The notes: generated by a model from the sequence alone, not told the origin. Positions 52,009 through 59,218 are shown, counted from the stretch's first letter. The stretch is 64,000 nucleotides of DNA from JACVRW01 sp963771715 (GCA_963771715.1 CAVYUQ010000008.1:282397-346396), one strand, 5' to 3'. Numbers and translations: made by a program.

Positions 52009-52990
52009 TCGCCGCGATAGTCGTCGACGCCGACGCGGTCGTTGGCGCCGAAGAAGTACATGCTGGTCAGGGGCGCGATGCCGACCTGCGAGACGTCGGC
52101 GCGGAAGAACAGGCTGGAATCGACCGCCACCAAGGTGCCGTCGCGCGGCGCCACGTCGAAGCGGTAGGCGCCGGCGACGCTCGGGCTGTCGAGCAGCGCG
52201 CAGATCTGCAGCGGATCGCGCGGATCGCTCGGGCGCAGGACCCAGAAATGGGTGAAGGCCGGGAACTCCTCGGGCTTGCCGAGGCCGGTCTCGAGCGCGA
52301 GGCCGCGCGCCGAGATGCCGAAGCGGGTGTCGCGGGCCACCGCCCGGAAGTAGCTGGCGCCCAGGAAGGTCAACAGCTCCTGCGGGACGCCCGCCGTCCT
52401 CGAACAGGTAGTGGACGCGGAAGCCCGCGAAGCCCGCATCCTTGGCCAGGCGGCTCGGCGATCTGGACCTGCGCCGAAGTCGAACGACGGACTGGTCGTA
52501 GAGGATCTCGCGCGCCTGGCCGTCCTCGACCACGTACACCCGTACCGGAAAGCGGTGGTAGGAGCCGAGATGGAACAGCTGCAGCGAGAACGGGCTGTCG
52601 GCCAGCGGCAGCGCGCGCTCCGGGCCGGTAGCGGATCTCGCGATACTGCTCGGGCGACAGGTCGGACAGCCATTGCGCCGCCGCCGGCCGCGGCTCGTAG
52701 GGCGCGCTGCGCCATCTCCTTGCGCCTGGACGATCAGCCGCTCGAATGAGAACGGCTCGGGCGGCACCGAACTCGACCGCGTCGGCGCAGCGCGCCGCGG
52801 GCAGCAGGAGCGCCCGCGGCGGGGACCGAGCAATCCCGCACCGAGAGCCCGACGCCGCGACCAGTGCGCCCCCATCGCCTGCAACCCTGCCAGATACCGC
52901 CAAGGGCCTCGCCGCCGACCTGCACCGTTGCACCGCCGCAGGCGTGAGGCCATCGCCGGCCATCGCCACGTTCTGGGCCGATTCATGCGG
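52009..52990 (-). pseudogene. OpgD/MdoG-family periplasmic glucan protein, multiple frameshifts, truncated
   Basis: Segments of one OpgG/OpgD protein can be followed through at least six frame changes: a twin-arginine-like start (HWSRRRALGAGLLG), PFSFERLIVQAQ, WLSDLSPEQYREIRYRP, ALPLADSPFSLQLFHLGSYH, VRVYVVEDGQAREILYDQSV, KDAGFAGFRVHYLFEDGG, then QELLTFLGASYFRAVARDTRFG, seen as FLGASYFRAVARD, and FTHFWVLRPSDPRDP to MYFFGANDRVGVDDYR. This is the N-terminal half; the glucan-binding C-terminal half is missing at about 52,010. The protein acts in osmoregulated periplasmic glucan synthesis in proteobacteria, so it does not belong to the actinobacterial chromosome. Confidence 0.8.
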
Positions 52991-53123
52991 CACGAAATCC
53001 GCCGGCGAACCTAGCCCGTTCCCATGCCGCAGGCTAAGGCTTTTTCCGTCGTTCCGGCTCCGCGGAGCATGCCGCCGCGCCTCGCCTTGACCGCTCCCTC
53101 CGGCCACTAGGATGCCGCCGCGT

Positions 53124-53210
53124 GCCCCTGTGGCGGAATTGGTAGACGCGGCAAACTCAAAATCTGTTGCCCGCAAGGGCGTGCTGGTTCGAGTCCGGCC
53201 AGGGGCACCA
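53124..53210 (+). tRNA. tRNA-Leu (anticodon CAA), CCA encoded
   Basis: An 87-nucleotide tRNA with the acceptor stem GCCCCTG/CAGGGGC, a Leu-type D arm (GGTAGACGCGG), anticodon CAA at 53,158-53,160 within the loop CTCAAAA, a long variable arm (GCCCGCAAGGGC) and the T arm GGTTCGAGTCC. The 3' CCA is encoded. The anticodon stem GCAAA/TCTGT has one A-C mismatch (53,154/53,164); relatives usually have G there. The sequence resembles gammaproteobacterial tRNA-Leu(CAA), consistent with the adjacent opgD. Confidence 0.93.
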
Positions 53211-53405
53211 AGCACTTAGCTCCTTTCCCAGTGCCGGCGAGTAGAACTAGATTTGAGGCTGGGCACGGGAATAGGACACGAACTGCGGCCTTCCTGCTGG
53301 TGTGTACGGTGCGCGCATCAAACCCCCTATGAACGGCGAGCCTAGCGCCCCCAGCAACGGCCCCGAAAGCCTTGGCTCGACGACCTCGTTCGTAACCTCA
53401 GCCGC
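53211..53405. other. Non-coding stretch after tRNA-Leu
   Basis: No gene, hairpin or repeat of the tRNA end is seen. The base composition drops from very high GC to a more even mix here, so a segment boundary may lie just after the tRNA. Confidence 0.4.
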
Positions 53406-53870
53406 ATGGCGGTCGTATGGTGGGAGCACGCCGCCATTGCAAAACGAGACGTGGAAACCCGGCTAACGATGAGCAACCGCCTTGGCTCGGGCTTGCGTCT
53501 GACATTAACCGAGCAGGCCGTTCGACCCATCTATGCGGACGCACTCAACGAAATGTGTCGGATCGTAGGGAGCTATCACGTCAGCCATAACTTTGGCATT
53601 GATGAAGTTATGGCGTCTGCGGAACCGGCCTTGCGCCAGTTCCACCAATCTATAGCAGATAAGCTTGCCGATATAGCTAAGGCAAATCTGTTTCAACGCA
53701 CCATTTCTGAGAAGCAGTTCAGGGAAATACTTGATAGACTTGAGATCAGCTACAATGGGGCGATTTGTGATCTTAAAATCGGCTATGTTGCAGGAGTCGA
53801 CATTCGGACGGGTGAGCAGCGAGCTTCCACAATGATGGTAGGGCATATGAGCAACGATACCTACAACCTT
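53406..53870 (+). CDS. Unknown protein in low-GC DNA
   Basis: A plus-strand reading with protein-like composition for about 155 codons (RIVGSYHVSHNFGIDEVMA; FHQSIADKLADIAKANLFQ; ISEKQFREILDRLEISYNG). It is mostly helical, without membrane segments or a known motif. Codon use is AT-richer than in the first 52 kb. It has no clear end: the same frame runs on into the DUF2585 region, where it becomes meaningless, so either its stop has been lost or the gene is truncated at about 53,870. Confidence 0.4.
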
Positions 53871-53874
53871 GCGG

Positions 53875-54353
53875 GTCAGGCGGGCGCCGTTCCTGCGGAA
53901 CGATTCTTACCCTGGGTGGGTGAGGCCTGGAGTTCCGAGACTTCCCAGCACCTGCTAGACCCTTACAGCTTCAGCACGTGCTGCAGGGTTCATCTTCTGC
54001 TGGTTGATAGGTTGGTTCGCGCCGCGCCTGTCGTGGGCCTGGGGGCTCTGGTTGGCGGTCGCGGTCGAAGCGGTATGGGAGGCGGTCGAGAACTCGGAAT
54101 ACGTCATCCAGAGGTACCGTGAGGCAGGCGCACTCGGCTATTTCGGAGATACGGTCGTCAACTCGCTCGGCGACATCGCGATGTGCGGCTTGGGTTCGTG
54201 CTAGCCCGGTATCTCGGGTTCGTCCGTTCGCTGGCGCTGTTCGTCACGGTGGAGGTAGTGCTGCTCTTCTGGATCAGGGACAGCTTGCTTCTGAACGTTG
54301 TCGTGTTGATCTACCCGGTAGAATGGATCAAGCAATGGCAGGCCGGCTTTTAG
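53875..54353 (+). pseudogene. DUF2585 membrane protein, several frameshifts and truncated start
   Basis: Parts of a DUF2585 (UPF0314) protein are recognisable: SCGTILTL and WVGEAWSSETSQHLLDPYSFS, then (after two apparent deletions at about 53,976-53,992) IGWFAPRLSWAWGLWLAVAVEAVWEAVENSEYV, visible as WAWGLWLAVAVEAVWE, GDTVVNSLGDIAMCGLG, and after one more at about 54,197 LARYLGFVRSLALFVTVEVV and YPVEWIKQWQAGF before TAG. Three or four single-base losses, mainly in short homopolymers, are needed. The usual first membrane helix is not seen. Function is unknown. Confidence 0.65.
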
Positions 54354-54530
54354 CGTCTGGCGGGCTCGCTTAAAAATCTCAGCGACTAGATCACGCTCCA
54401 CCTAACAACCATGCGGAACCTGTGATGGTGCACTTTGTCTGTGACTTGCACCAACTCCTGATAAGGAGATTAACGTGCAACACGTAGACTCATTCAGGAG
54501 AGGTCTTCATGCGAGTTTCAAGCATATGCT
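54354..54530. other. Intergenic stretch
   Basis: AT-richer sequence without a recognisable gene. AGGAGATTAACGTG at about 54,464-54,477 looks like a ribosome site with a GTG start, but no long frame follows. Nothing else is seen. Confidence 0.35.
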
Positions 54531-55262
54531 ATGGTAGATATAAGCCGTCCTACCAAGACGAGGTTACCTATGGAGATCTCAGCCTCAGAATACGAACAGC
54601 CCCGCAGCATCTTCGAACTGTGCGATTGGATCAATAGCAAGCTGCGCGACCTTGAAAAAGCTGAGGACTTTGAGGAAGTCTACTTTGAGCGACGAGGACA
54701 CAATGTCAAGAAGCTGCTTGAAGAAGCTATTCCTACTTCCCGTTTGGGTTTGTATCTTTGGCGCGAGTGGCGTGAGATATCGGTCACCTGTTTAGCGAGG
54801 GATGAACCGCATGACTCAGAAGTTACCCTTCGAGATCCGCACGAGACTAAGACGATCAAGATTGAGGTCACCAGCACCGAGACGGATGAGACAACGATGC
54901 GTCGACAAGCACTCTCACGCCAGGGCTCCGTATTTATGACCGGTTCAGTACGACGTGAAGGTCGGCAGATCATGAGCGAAGCGACCATGGTAGATATTGA
55001 TAAGGAATGTACACGTCTCCTGGAATGTGCTTTTGCACGCTTTCAAGTGAAGGCGGAGCGAGAAGATGATCTACAAACCGCCGTTCTCGTCTACATCAAC
55101 TCGTTTCGCTCGCTGCCATTCTGGTATCGAGCGCAATTACTCGAACGCACTCGCGTCTATCTCAAGTCACAGCGCCCAAAACTTTACGGAGTGTACTATT
55201 GTAATCAAGCCGATCAGGGGATCGATGGGCTCCGAAACCACTTGTGGGAGCTTGTACGGTAG
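54531..55262 (+). CDS. Unknown 243-residue protein
   Basis: I do not recognise it. The likely start is the ATG at 54,570 (MEISASEYEQPRSIFEL); an earlier ATG lies at 54,531. The protein is soluble, charged and helical. Distinct parts are FELCDWINSKLRDLEKAEDF, EVYFERRGHNVKKLLEEAIP, IKIEVTSTETDETTMRRQAL and LLERTRVYLKSQRPKLYGVY. The frame is intact, unlike its neighbours, and the GC content is about 50%, pointing to recent acquisition. Position between a tRNA, an IS element and toxin-antitoxin genes suggests a mobile or defence-related cargo, but the sequence gives no proof. Confidence 0.6.
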   Translation: MVDISRPTKTRLPMEISASEYEQPRSIFELCDWINSKLRDLEKAEDFEEVYFERRGHNVKKLLEEAIPTSRLGLYLWREWREISVTCLARDEPHDSEVTLRDPHETKTIKIEVTSTETDETTMRRQALSRQGSVFMTGSVRREGRQIMSEATMVDIDKECTRLLECAFARFQVKAEREDDLQTAVLVYINSFRSLPFWYRAQLLERTRVYLKSQRPKLYGVYYCNQADQGIDGLRNHLWELVR

Positions 55263-55368
55263 GCACGCTGCCAGCGGTCGTCGAGAGGTGCGGTGCCGCC
55301 AATACAGCTGCGTGGCCGAAGGTACTCGGCTTTCTGACTACGCACTCTGAATAGGTCGGGTGCTACTA

Positions 55369-55386
55369 AGAGGCCGCGCCAGTAGG
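55369..55386 (+). repeat. Left terminal inverted repeat of the IS element
   Basis: AGAGGCCGCGCCAGTAGG, an exact inverted match to 56,319-56,336. A TA dinucleotide stands directly outside both ends, consistent with a two-base target duplication. Confidence 0.9.
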
Positions 55387-55411
55387 GAGCTAAGCGCCCG
55401 CGTGTAAGTGG

Positions 55412-55479
55412 GGCATGGACTCTGCAAAATCATTCGGGAAGTCCGTTAAGCTTTCCGAACAAGGAGCAGAGTCCATGCC
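55412..55479 (+). promoter_or_regulatory. Long inverted repeat masking the transposase start
   Basis: GGCATGGACTCTGC (55,412-55,425) and GCAGAGTCCATGCC (55,466-55,479) form an exact 14-base stem with a 40-base loop. The right arm contains the transposase ATG (55,475) and half of its AAGGAG ribosome site. A transcript entering from outside would fold and hide the start, limiting transposase synthesis; a promoter in the loop would make a transcript without the left arm. This control principle is known from other IS elements; here it is inferred. Confidence 0.75.
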
Positions 55480-56311
55480 CGCCATCCCATCATGCATCAT
55501 CGAACCGATCTGGCAACAGTTCGCCGACCTACTGCCGGATAGAAAAGTAGATCATCCACTCGGCTGCCACCATCCCCGGATACCGGACAGAGTGGTCTTC
55601 GACAAACTCGTGCAGGTATTGGTCTTCGGCTGCGCCTACAAGAGGATTGCCGACCGGACGTGTTCGGCTACCACCCTGCGACGTCGTCGAGACGAATGGA
55701 TCTCTTGGGGGATTATGTACACCCTCCAAGAGATAGTGCTCGATTCCTACGACCGGATGATCGGTCTCGATCTTTCCAATGTGGCCGTGGACGGTTGCAT
55801 TACCAAGGCTCCCTGTGGCGGGCACAAGGCAGGCAAAAGTCCCGTAGATCGGGGCAAACAGGGCATAAAACGCTCCACGGTCGTGGATGCTAACGGCGTC
55901 CCTATAGGAGCCATCGCTGCCCCGGCCAACCGCCATGACTCCCCGCTACTGGAAGAGACCCTGGACACTATGGAGGTCCTCGGAAAGCTACCCGAGCGGA
56001 TGAGCGTCCATCTCGATCGCGGCTACGATTCCAAGGCGAGCCGCGAGAAGTTACAGATCCGTGGTCTACGAGCGCAGATCTCTGAAAAGGGCAAGCCGGC
56101 TCCGCTAGCGGCCACCAAGCGTTGGGTGGTGGAACGGACCAACTCCTGGAACAATGCCCACAAGAAGAAGCTGGTGTGGTGTACCGAGCGGATAGATCAG
56201 GTCATCGATTTCTGGCTTGCCTTCTCGGCGGTGATCATCACTGTAGGCAGGCTCGTACGGCAAGCCTGGAGCCGGTACCGTTGGGAGGGTCGACCCCACC
56301 GCAAGCCTTGA
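55475..56311 (+). CDS. IS5-family DDE transposase
   Basis: A 278-residue transposase. The N-terminal DUF4096-like helix-turn-helix part (IIEPIWQQFADLLPD; RVVFDKLVQVLVFGCAYKRIA) precedes the catalytic core: first Asp in VAVDGCITKAPCGG, second in VHLDRGYDSKASREKL, Glu in TKRWVVERTNSWNNAHKK, all correctly spaced. The ATG at 55,475 has AAGGAG eight bases upstream and is preferred to the in-frame ATG at 55,415, which lies in the left arm of the regulatory hairpin. Frame intact. Confidence 0.92.
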   Translation: MPAIPSCIIEPIWQQFADLLPDRKVDHPLGCHHPRIPDRVVFDKLVQVLVFGCAYKRIADRTCSATTLRRRRDEWISWGIMYTLQEIVLDSYDRMIGLDLSNVAVDGCITKAPCGGHKAGKSPVDRGKQGIKRSTVVDANGVPIGAIAAPANRHDSPLLEETLDTMEVLGKLPERMSVHLDRGYDSKASREKLQIRGLRAQISEKGKPAPLAATKRWVVERTNSWNNAHKKKLVWCTERIDQVIDFWLAFSAVIITVGRLVRQAWSRYRWEGRPHRKP

Positions 56312-56318
56312 GGAGTCG

Positions 56319-56336
56319 CCTACTGGCGCGGCCTCT
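56319..56336 (-). repeat. Right terminal inverted repeat of the IS element
   Basis: CCTACTGGCGCGGCCTCT, the exact reverse complement of 55,369-55,386, followed by TA. Confidence 0.9.
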
Positions 56337-56387
56337 TAGCGTGGAGTCGGAGAGAATCTGCCTGGAATTGAGAGTCAAACCTTCAGC

Positions 56388-56492
56388 TCAAAAATTCGTC
56401 TCTCTCGGGTAGTAGCTTCTGATCTCCTCTTCCTTATCTTCGTAGGCGCCCTCGTTGAGGTGGCCGAAGAACCGAATAGAGGTCGAGCCTCA
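56388..56492 (-). pseudogene. 3' remnant of a thioredoxin-like (redoxin) gene, copy 1
   Basis: Reading toward the TGA at 56,388 gives IRFFGHLNEGAYEDKEEEIRSYY. The pattern IR-x-x-x-x-G-E-G-x-Y-E is the end of AhpC/TSA- or TlpA-type thioredoxin-fold proteins. Only about 35 codons are present; no upstream redox motif is found. A diverged second copy lies at 57,244-57,366 in the same orientation. Confidence 0.55.
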
Positions 56493-56507
56493 GGTATCTA
56501 AGCTACC

Positions 56508-56844
56508 ATGTGGAGTGGGAGGTTCGAGGTCGTGACGAAAAGTCTCTTCGAGTACAAAAGGCGCGAGCTAAAGGCTCTTTGCGAGCGGCGCGGGGTCTCG
56601 ACAGCTGGCGCTGTTCGGCTCCGCACTGCGGGACGACTTCAGACCCAGAGAGCAACCTGGATTTCATCTGTGACGTTTTCCTATGAGCCCGGAGAGGCAT
56701 GCTGCGGCGTTTTTCGGGCTGTTGGACGACCTCGAAGGGCTATTCGGGCGTCGCGTGGACTTCGTGGAGATCGGGGCGGTTCGCAATCCCTACCTGCGAC
56801 GGAGCATAGAGGAGGAGCAAGAAACCGTCTATGCAGCGGCGTAG
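56508..56844 (+). CDS. mntA: MntA-type minimal nucleotidyltransferase (antitoxin), apparent frameshifts
   Basis: The MNT domain of a MntA/HepT module, which inactivates the HEPN toxin by AMP transfer. Family parts are found in sequence across three or four frame changes: SLFEYKRRELKALCERRGVS, LALFGSALRDDFRP, ESNLDFICDVF, SPERHAAAFFGLLDDLEGLFG (split here) and RRVDFVEIGAVRNPYLRRSI. The G-S-x9-10-D-x-D motif is present as FGSALRDDFRPESNLDF with Asn in place of the first Asp. A corrected gene would encode about 110 residues. It overlaps hepT by 14 bases. Confidence 0.75.
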
Positions 56845-57175
56845 CAAGGAAGCCTACCTACGGGTTATCGCGGACTCGTGTCGGGCTATTCTGGAGTTTG
56901 TGCAAGGACGCGATCTCCTCGATTACGAGCAGAATCGGATGCTCCGGCGGGCGGTGGAGCGGGAGCTTTCGATAGTGGGCGAGGCCGTGAGCCAAGGCAC
57001 GCGACGGCTTTTCCTCGATCTGGAGGAGTCTATTGGCCATGCGCGTCAGATCGTGGGTTTCCGCAACCGGATAATTCATGGCTACGCCGACCTAGACTCC
57101 AGCGTGGTCTGGGCCATCGTTCAGAACGAAGTCCCCCGGCTATTCGAACAGTCCGAGGCGATTCTCGAGGAGTAG
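56831..57175 (+). CDS. hepT: HepT-like HEPN-domain toxin (DUF86)
   Basis: A 114-residue all-helical HEPN protein. The RNase motif R-x4-6-H is FRNRIIHGYADLD (about residues 77-89), complete with the following Tyr that is the modification site in characterised HepT proteins. Other family parts are YLRVIADSCRAILEFVQGRD and ERELSIVGEAVSQG. The frame is intact, unlike that of its partner gene. It should cut RNA (tRNA in known cases) when not silenced by MntA. Confidence 0.85.
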   Translation: MQRRSKEAYLRVIADSCRAILEFVQGRDLLDYEQNRMLRRAVERELSIVGEAVSQGTRRLFLDLEESIGHARQIVGFRNRIIHGYADLDSSVVWAIVQNEVPRLFEQSEAILEE

Positions 57176-57243
57176 CCGTGAGGAAGACAAAACGAGAAGC
57201 CGAGCATCCAGCCCAACTATAAAGATGCACCGGACCTCGTAAG

Positions 57244-57366
57244 TTAGAGTCGTATGGCGAGGATCTCGTTCCTCTCCGCTCGCAGATCCTGAATTTCTTC
57301 TTTGTTCTCTTCGTAGGTGCCCTCGCCGAGGTGCTGGTAGCGGATGAAGCCGTCCGCGTCGATCAT
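57244..57366 (-). pseudogene. 3' remnant of a thioredoxin-like (redoxin) gene, copy 2
   Basis: From the ATG at 57,366 to the TAA at 57,244: MIDADGFIRYQHLGEGTYEE, then NKEEIQDLRAERNEIL. The D-x-D-G-x-I-R-Y-x-H-x-G-E-G-x-Y-E pattern is the last strand and helix of AhpC/TSA-like proteins. The upstream sequence belongs to a different gene, hsdS, on the other strand. It is homologous to the remnant at 56,388-56,492. Confidence 0.6.
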
Positions 57367-57454
57367 GGCGCTGGAGGCCCGGCGGGAGAAGACGCGGCAG
57401 ATCAAGCAGGGCATGATGCAGGCGCTTCTGACCGGAAGTACGCGGTTGATATGA
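57365..57454 (+). pseudogene. 3' remnant of a type I restriction specificity gene (hsdS)
   Basis: Thirty codons read MALEARREKTRQIKQGMMQA, LLTGSTRLI and a TGA. This is the characteristic end of HsdS proteins (coiled coil K-T-R-x-x-K-Q-G-M-M-Q-x-L-L-T-G-x-x-R-L). Nothing of the target-recognition domains, hsdM or hsdR is visible. The remnant abuts the redoxin remnant head to head at about 57,364. Confidence 0.65.
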
Positions 57455-57540
57455 ACGAGGCTGCGGTGATGACCGACAACGCGCCGATCACCGTAGCTCG
57501 ACACTGCGCGGTGTAGGCGGTGAGAGTCGGATACGGACTG

Positions 57541-57546
57541 TATAAT
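57541..57546 (+). promoter_or_regulatory. TATAAT -10 box for a probably leaderless toxin transcript
   Basis: A perfect TATAAT ends seven bases before the ATG of the HigB-like gene (57,553), so the expected transcription start coincides with the start codon. No good -35 box is visible. A leaderless message is therefore likely, which is frequent in actinobacteria. Confidence 0.55.
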
Positions 57547-57552
57547 GACACC

Positions 57553-57920
57553 ATGCACGGTGTTGAATGGCGGTGGGTCTACAAGGCGACCTCGGGCCGG
57601 GTGCCGGTACGGGAGTTTATCGAGGCCCAGACCGAAGAGGTCCAGGAGAGGATGTTCCGGGATCTGGAGCGGCTGGTGGAGGTTAACGTTGGCTCGGGCC
57701 TCCCTATGTGCGGAAGCTGGCGGGCCGGGAGTTCTGGGAGCTCAGGACCGGGGTGTCCGGGGACATCTACCGGACCTTCTACTTCGCGTACACCGGCAGG
57801 AAGTTCGTGCTGCTGCACGCTTACCAGAAGAAGAGCCAGAAGGCCCCGAAGAAGGAACTGGAGGTGGCCGAGGAACGGATGAAGGACTACCAAAGCGCGG
57901 CGAGCCAGAAGGAGGAAGAA
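57553..57920 (+). CDS. HigB/RelE-like toxin (Gp49 family), apparent frameshift
   Basis: A RelE-superfamily mRNA interferase of the phage Gp49-like type. The first part is VEWRWVYKATSGRVPVREFI and VQERMFRDLERLVEVN. After a frame change near 57,695 it continues PYVRKLAGREFWELRTGVSG and IYRTFYFAYTGRKFVLLHAY, then QKKSQKAPKKELEVAEERMK. This W-E-L-R...F-V-L-L-H-x-Y-x-K-K-x-x-K-x-P core is diagnostic. In the sequence as given the toxin frame runs without a stop into the antitoxin gene, so its stop has also been displaced by an indel. Confidence 0.72.
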
Positions 57921-58266
57921 ATGAGTGAGCGCGACGAAAGCGGCACGATGATAAACCCAGAGGTTGAGGAGGACGGGCGGGAGCACCTGCGCGAGCTGCT
58001 GGAAGGCAACGCGGAGTTTCGCAGGATCTGGGAGGAGCGGCGCGCGGGCAGGGAGATTGGGCTGCTCGTCCTGAAGCGTCGCCTGGAACTCGGGATCTCT
58101 CAAGGAGCTCGCTGAGCGTGTGGGTACTAGCCAGAACCGCATCTACGTCATGAGCGGGGACGCCAATCCTACCTTGGAGACCCTCCAGCGGCTCGCCACG
58201 GTGCTGGGGATGCCCCTGGAGATCCGACCGGTCGAGCTCGCCAGGTCCCCCGGTAGACTCGCGTAA
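57921..58266 (+). CDS. HigA-like XRE-family antitoxin, apparent frameshift
   Basis: Partner of the HigB-like toxin. It begins MSERDESGTMINPEVEEDGR and has LEGNAEFRRIWEERRAGREI and LLVLKRRLELGISQ in one frame. After about 58,098 it has KELAERVGTSQNRIYVM and GDANPTLETLQRLATVLGMP in the next frame, ending at the TAA at 58,264-58,266. The second part is a cro/C1-type helix-turn-helix. One surplus or missing base near 58,098 explains the break; a Glu expected between VM and SGD is absent. It probably represses the operon. Confidence 0.75.
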
Positions 58267-58303
58267 CGAAGCATGGCGAAGAAGGACCGAGAAAGGAGTG
58301 CGC

Positions 58304-58967
58304 GTGGCAGAGGTGCTGAAGAGCCCGCCGGAGGGGAGGGTCACCCTGCGCAACGTGGGTTGGGAGACGTACGAGCGGCTACTGGGGGAGGACCCTGGCC
58401 GTTCGGTGCCGCGCTTCTTCTACGATCGGGGGGTGCTGGAGATCGTGAGCCCGTCTTTCGAACACGAGGCGGTGGCGGGATATCATTGCATCGTTAGTCA
58501 AGGAGCTGGCGGTGGAACTAGAGATCGACGTGGTGGGCGCCGGTTCGACCACGTTCAACCGCGAGGACCTCTTGCGCGGCTTCGAGCCCGACGTGAGCTT
58601 CTACTTCTCGGAGAACGCTTCGAGGGTCCGGGGGGAAGCGCAGGATCTCTCTCGATGCTGGCGACCCACCGCCGGATCTCGTCGTCGAGGTGGACATTAC
58701 CAGCCCCTCCGCGAGCAAGCTCCCCATCTACGCCCACCTTGGAGTGGCCGAGGTGTGGCGTCACGATGGCGCCCGGCTGACGATACTCGGGCTAGTACGG
58801 CAGGACGCCGATGAGGAAGGGTACTACGCCGAGATCCCCGAGAGTTCCTTCCTGGCGCCAGCGAGGGTGAGAACGAGTCGCTCACGCGCTTTGTCGAAGA
58901 AGGATTGACGTTAGGGGCGACCGGCTTGGACGCGCAGGGTGCGCCAGTGGGCGCGTGGACTGCGTAG
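58304..58967 (+). CDS. Uma2-family putative nuclease, apparent frameshifts
   Basis: Uma2 (DUF820) protein with the PD-(D/E)XK-like fold. From the GTG at 58,304 (AGGAG seven bases before it): VAEVLKSPPEGRVTLRNVGW, VPRFFYDRGVLEIVSPSFEH, then in new frames LEIDVVGAGSTTFNREDLLRG, GFEPDVSFYFSENASRV, PDLVVEVDITSPSASKLPIY and YAHLGVAEVWRHDGARLTIL. EPDVSFY and DLVVEVDI...K carry the Asp/Glu/Lys catalytic set. About four frame changes occur before the TAG at 58,965. The family is abundant in Rubrobacter-like and cyanobacterial genomes, with unknown role. Confidence 0.75.
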
Positions 58968-59218
58968 AAACCACTAGAGGGTGCCGTACATACGTTTACG
59001 GACAGCAAACAGGAGAGTAGTATGCGAAACAAGAGGTTGTATGTTCAGCTGGACCTGAGGCGCGCTCGAAGCTCGAAGCAACGGTAGCGGCGAGAGGAAC
59101 AACGTGACGCCGTCTACGACCGCGAGGGCGAGGGGTGGTTCGGCCGTGTTTTCACCCTAGTACGCTACCGGACCCGGTAATTAACGGCGCATTAAATAAG
59201 GAGTAAACTCTCTAATCT
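58968..59218. other. Gap between the Uma2 gene and trpF, possible small-gene remnant
   Basis: A ribosome-site-like AGGAG before ATG at 59,023 introduces MRNKRLYVQLDLRRARSSK and then a stop. Further codons (REEQRDAVYDREGEGWFGRV) look protein-like in another frame. It may be a broken small gene. AAGGAG about 17 bases before the trpF ATG is probably its ribosome site. Confidence 0.35.

Larger units (their letters stand above)
55369..56336 (+). mobile_element. IS5-superfamily insertion sequence, 968 bp, apparently complete
   Basis: Two exact 18-base terminal inverted repeats bracket a single transposase gene, with flanking TA on both sides (55,367-55,368 and 56,337-56,338). The size, single DDE transposase and TA target fit the IS5 superfamily (IS427-like group). 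Both ends and the transposase frame are intact, so the element may be active. Its transposase start is covered by a hairpin (55,412-55,479). Confidence 0.88.

Noticed and set aside
53505..53846. Minus-strand gene opposite the low-GC unknown frame
   Set aside because: Its translation is less protein-like than the plus-strand frame and has no ribosome site or motif.
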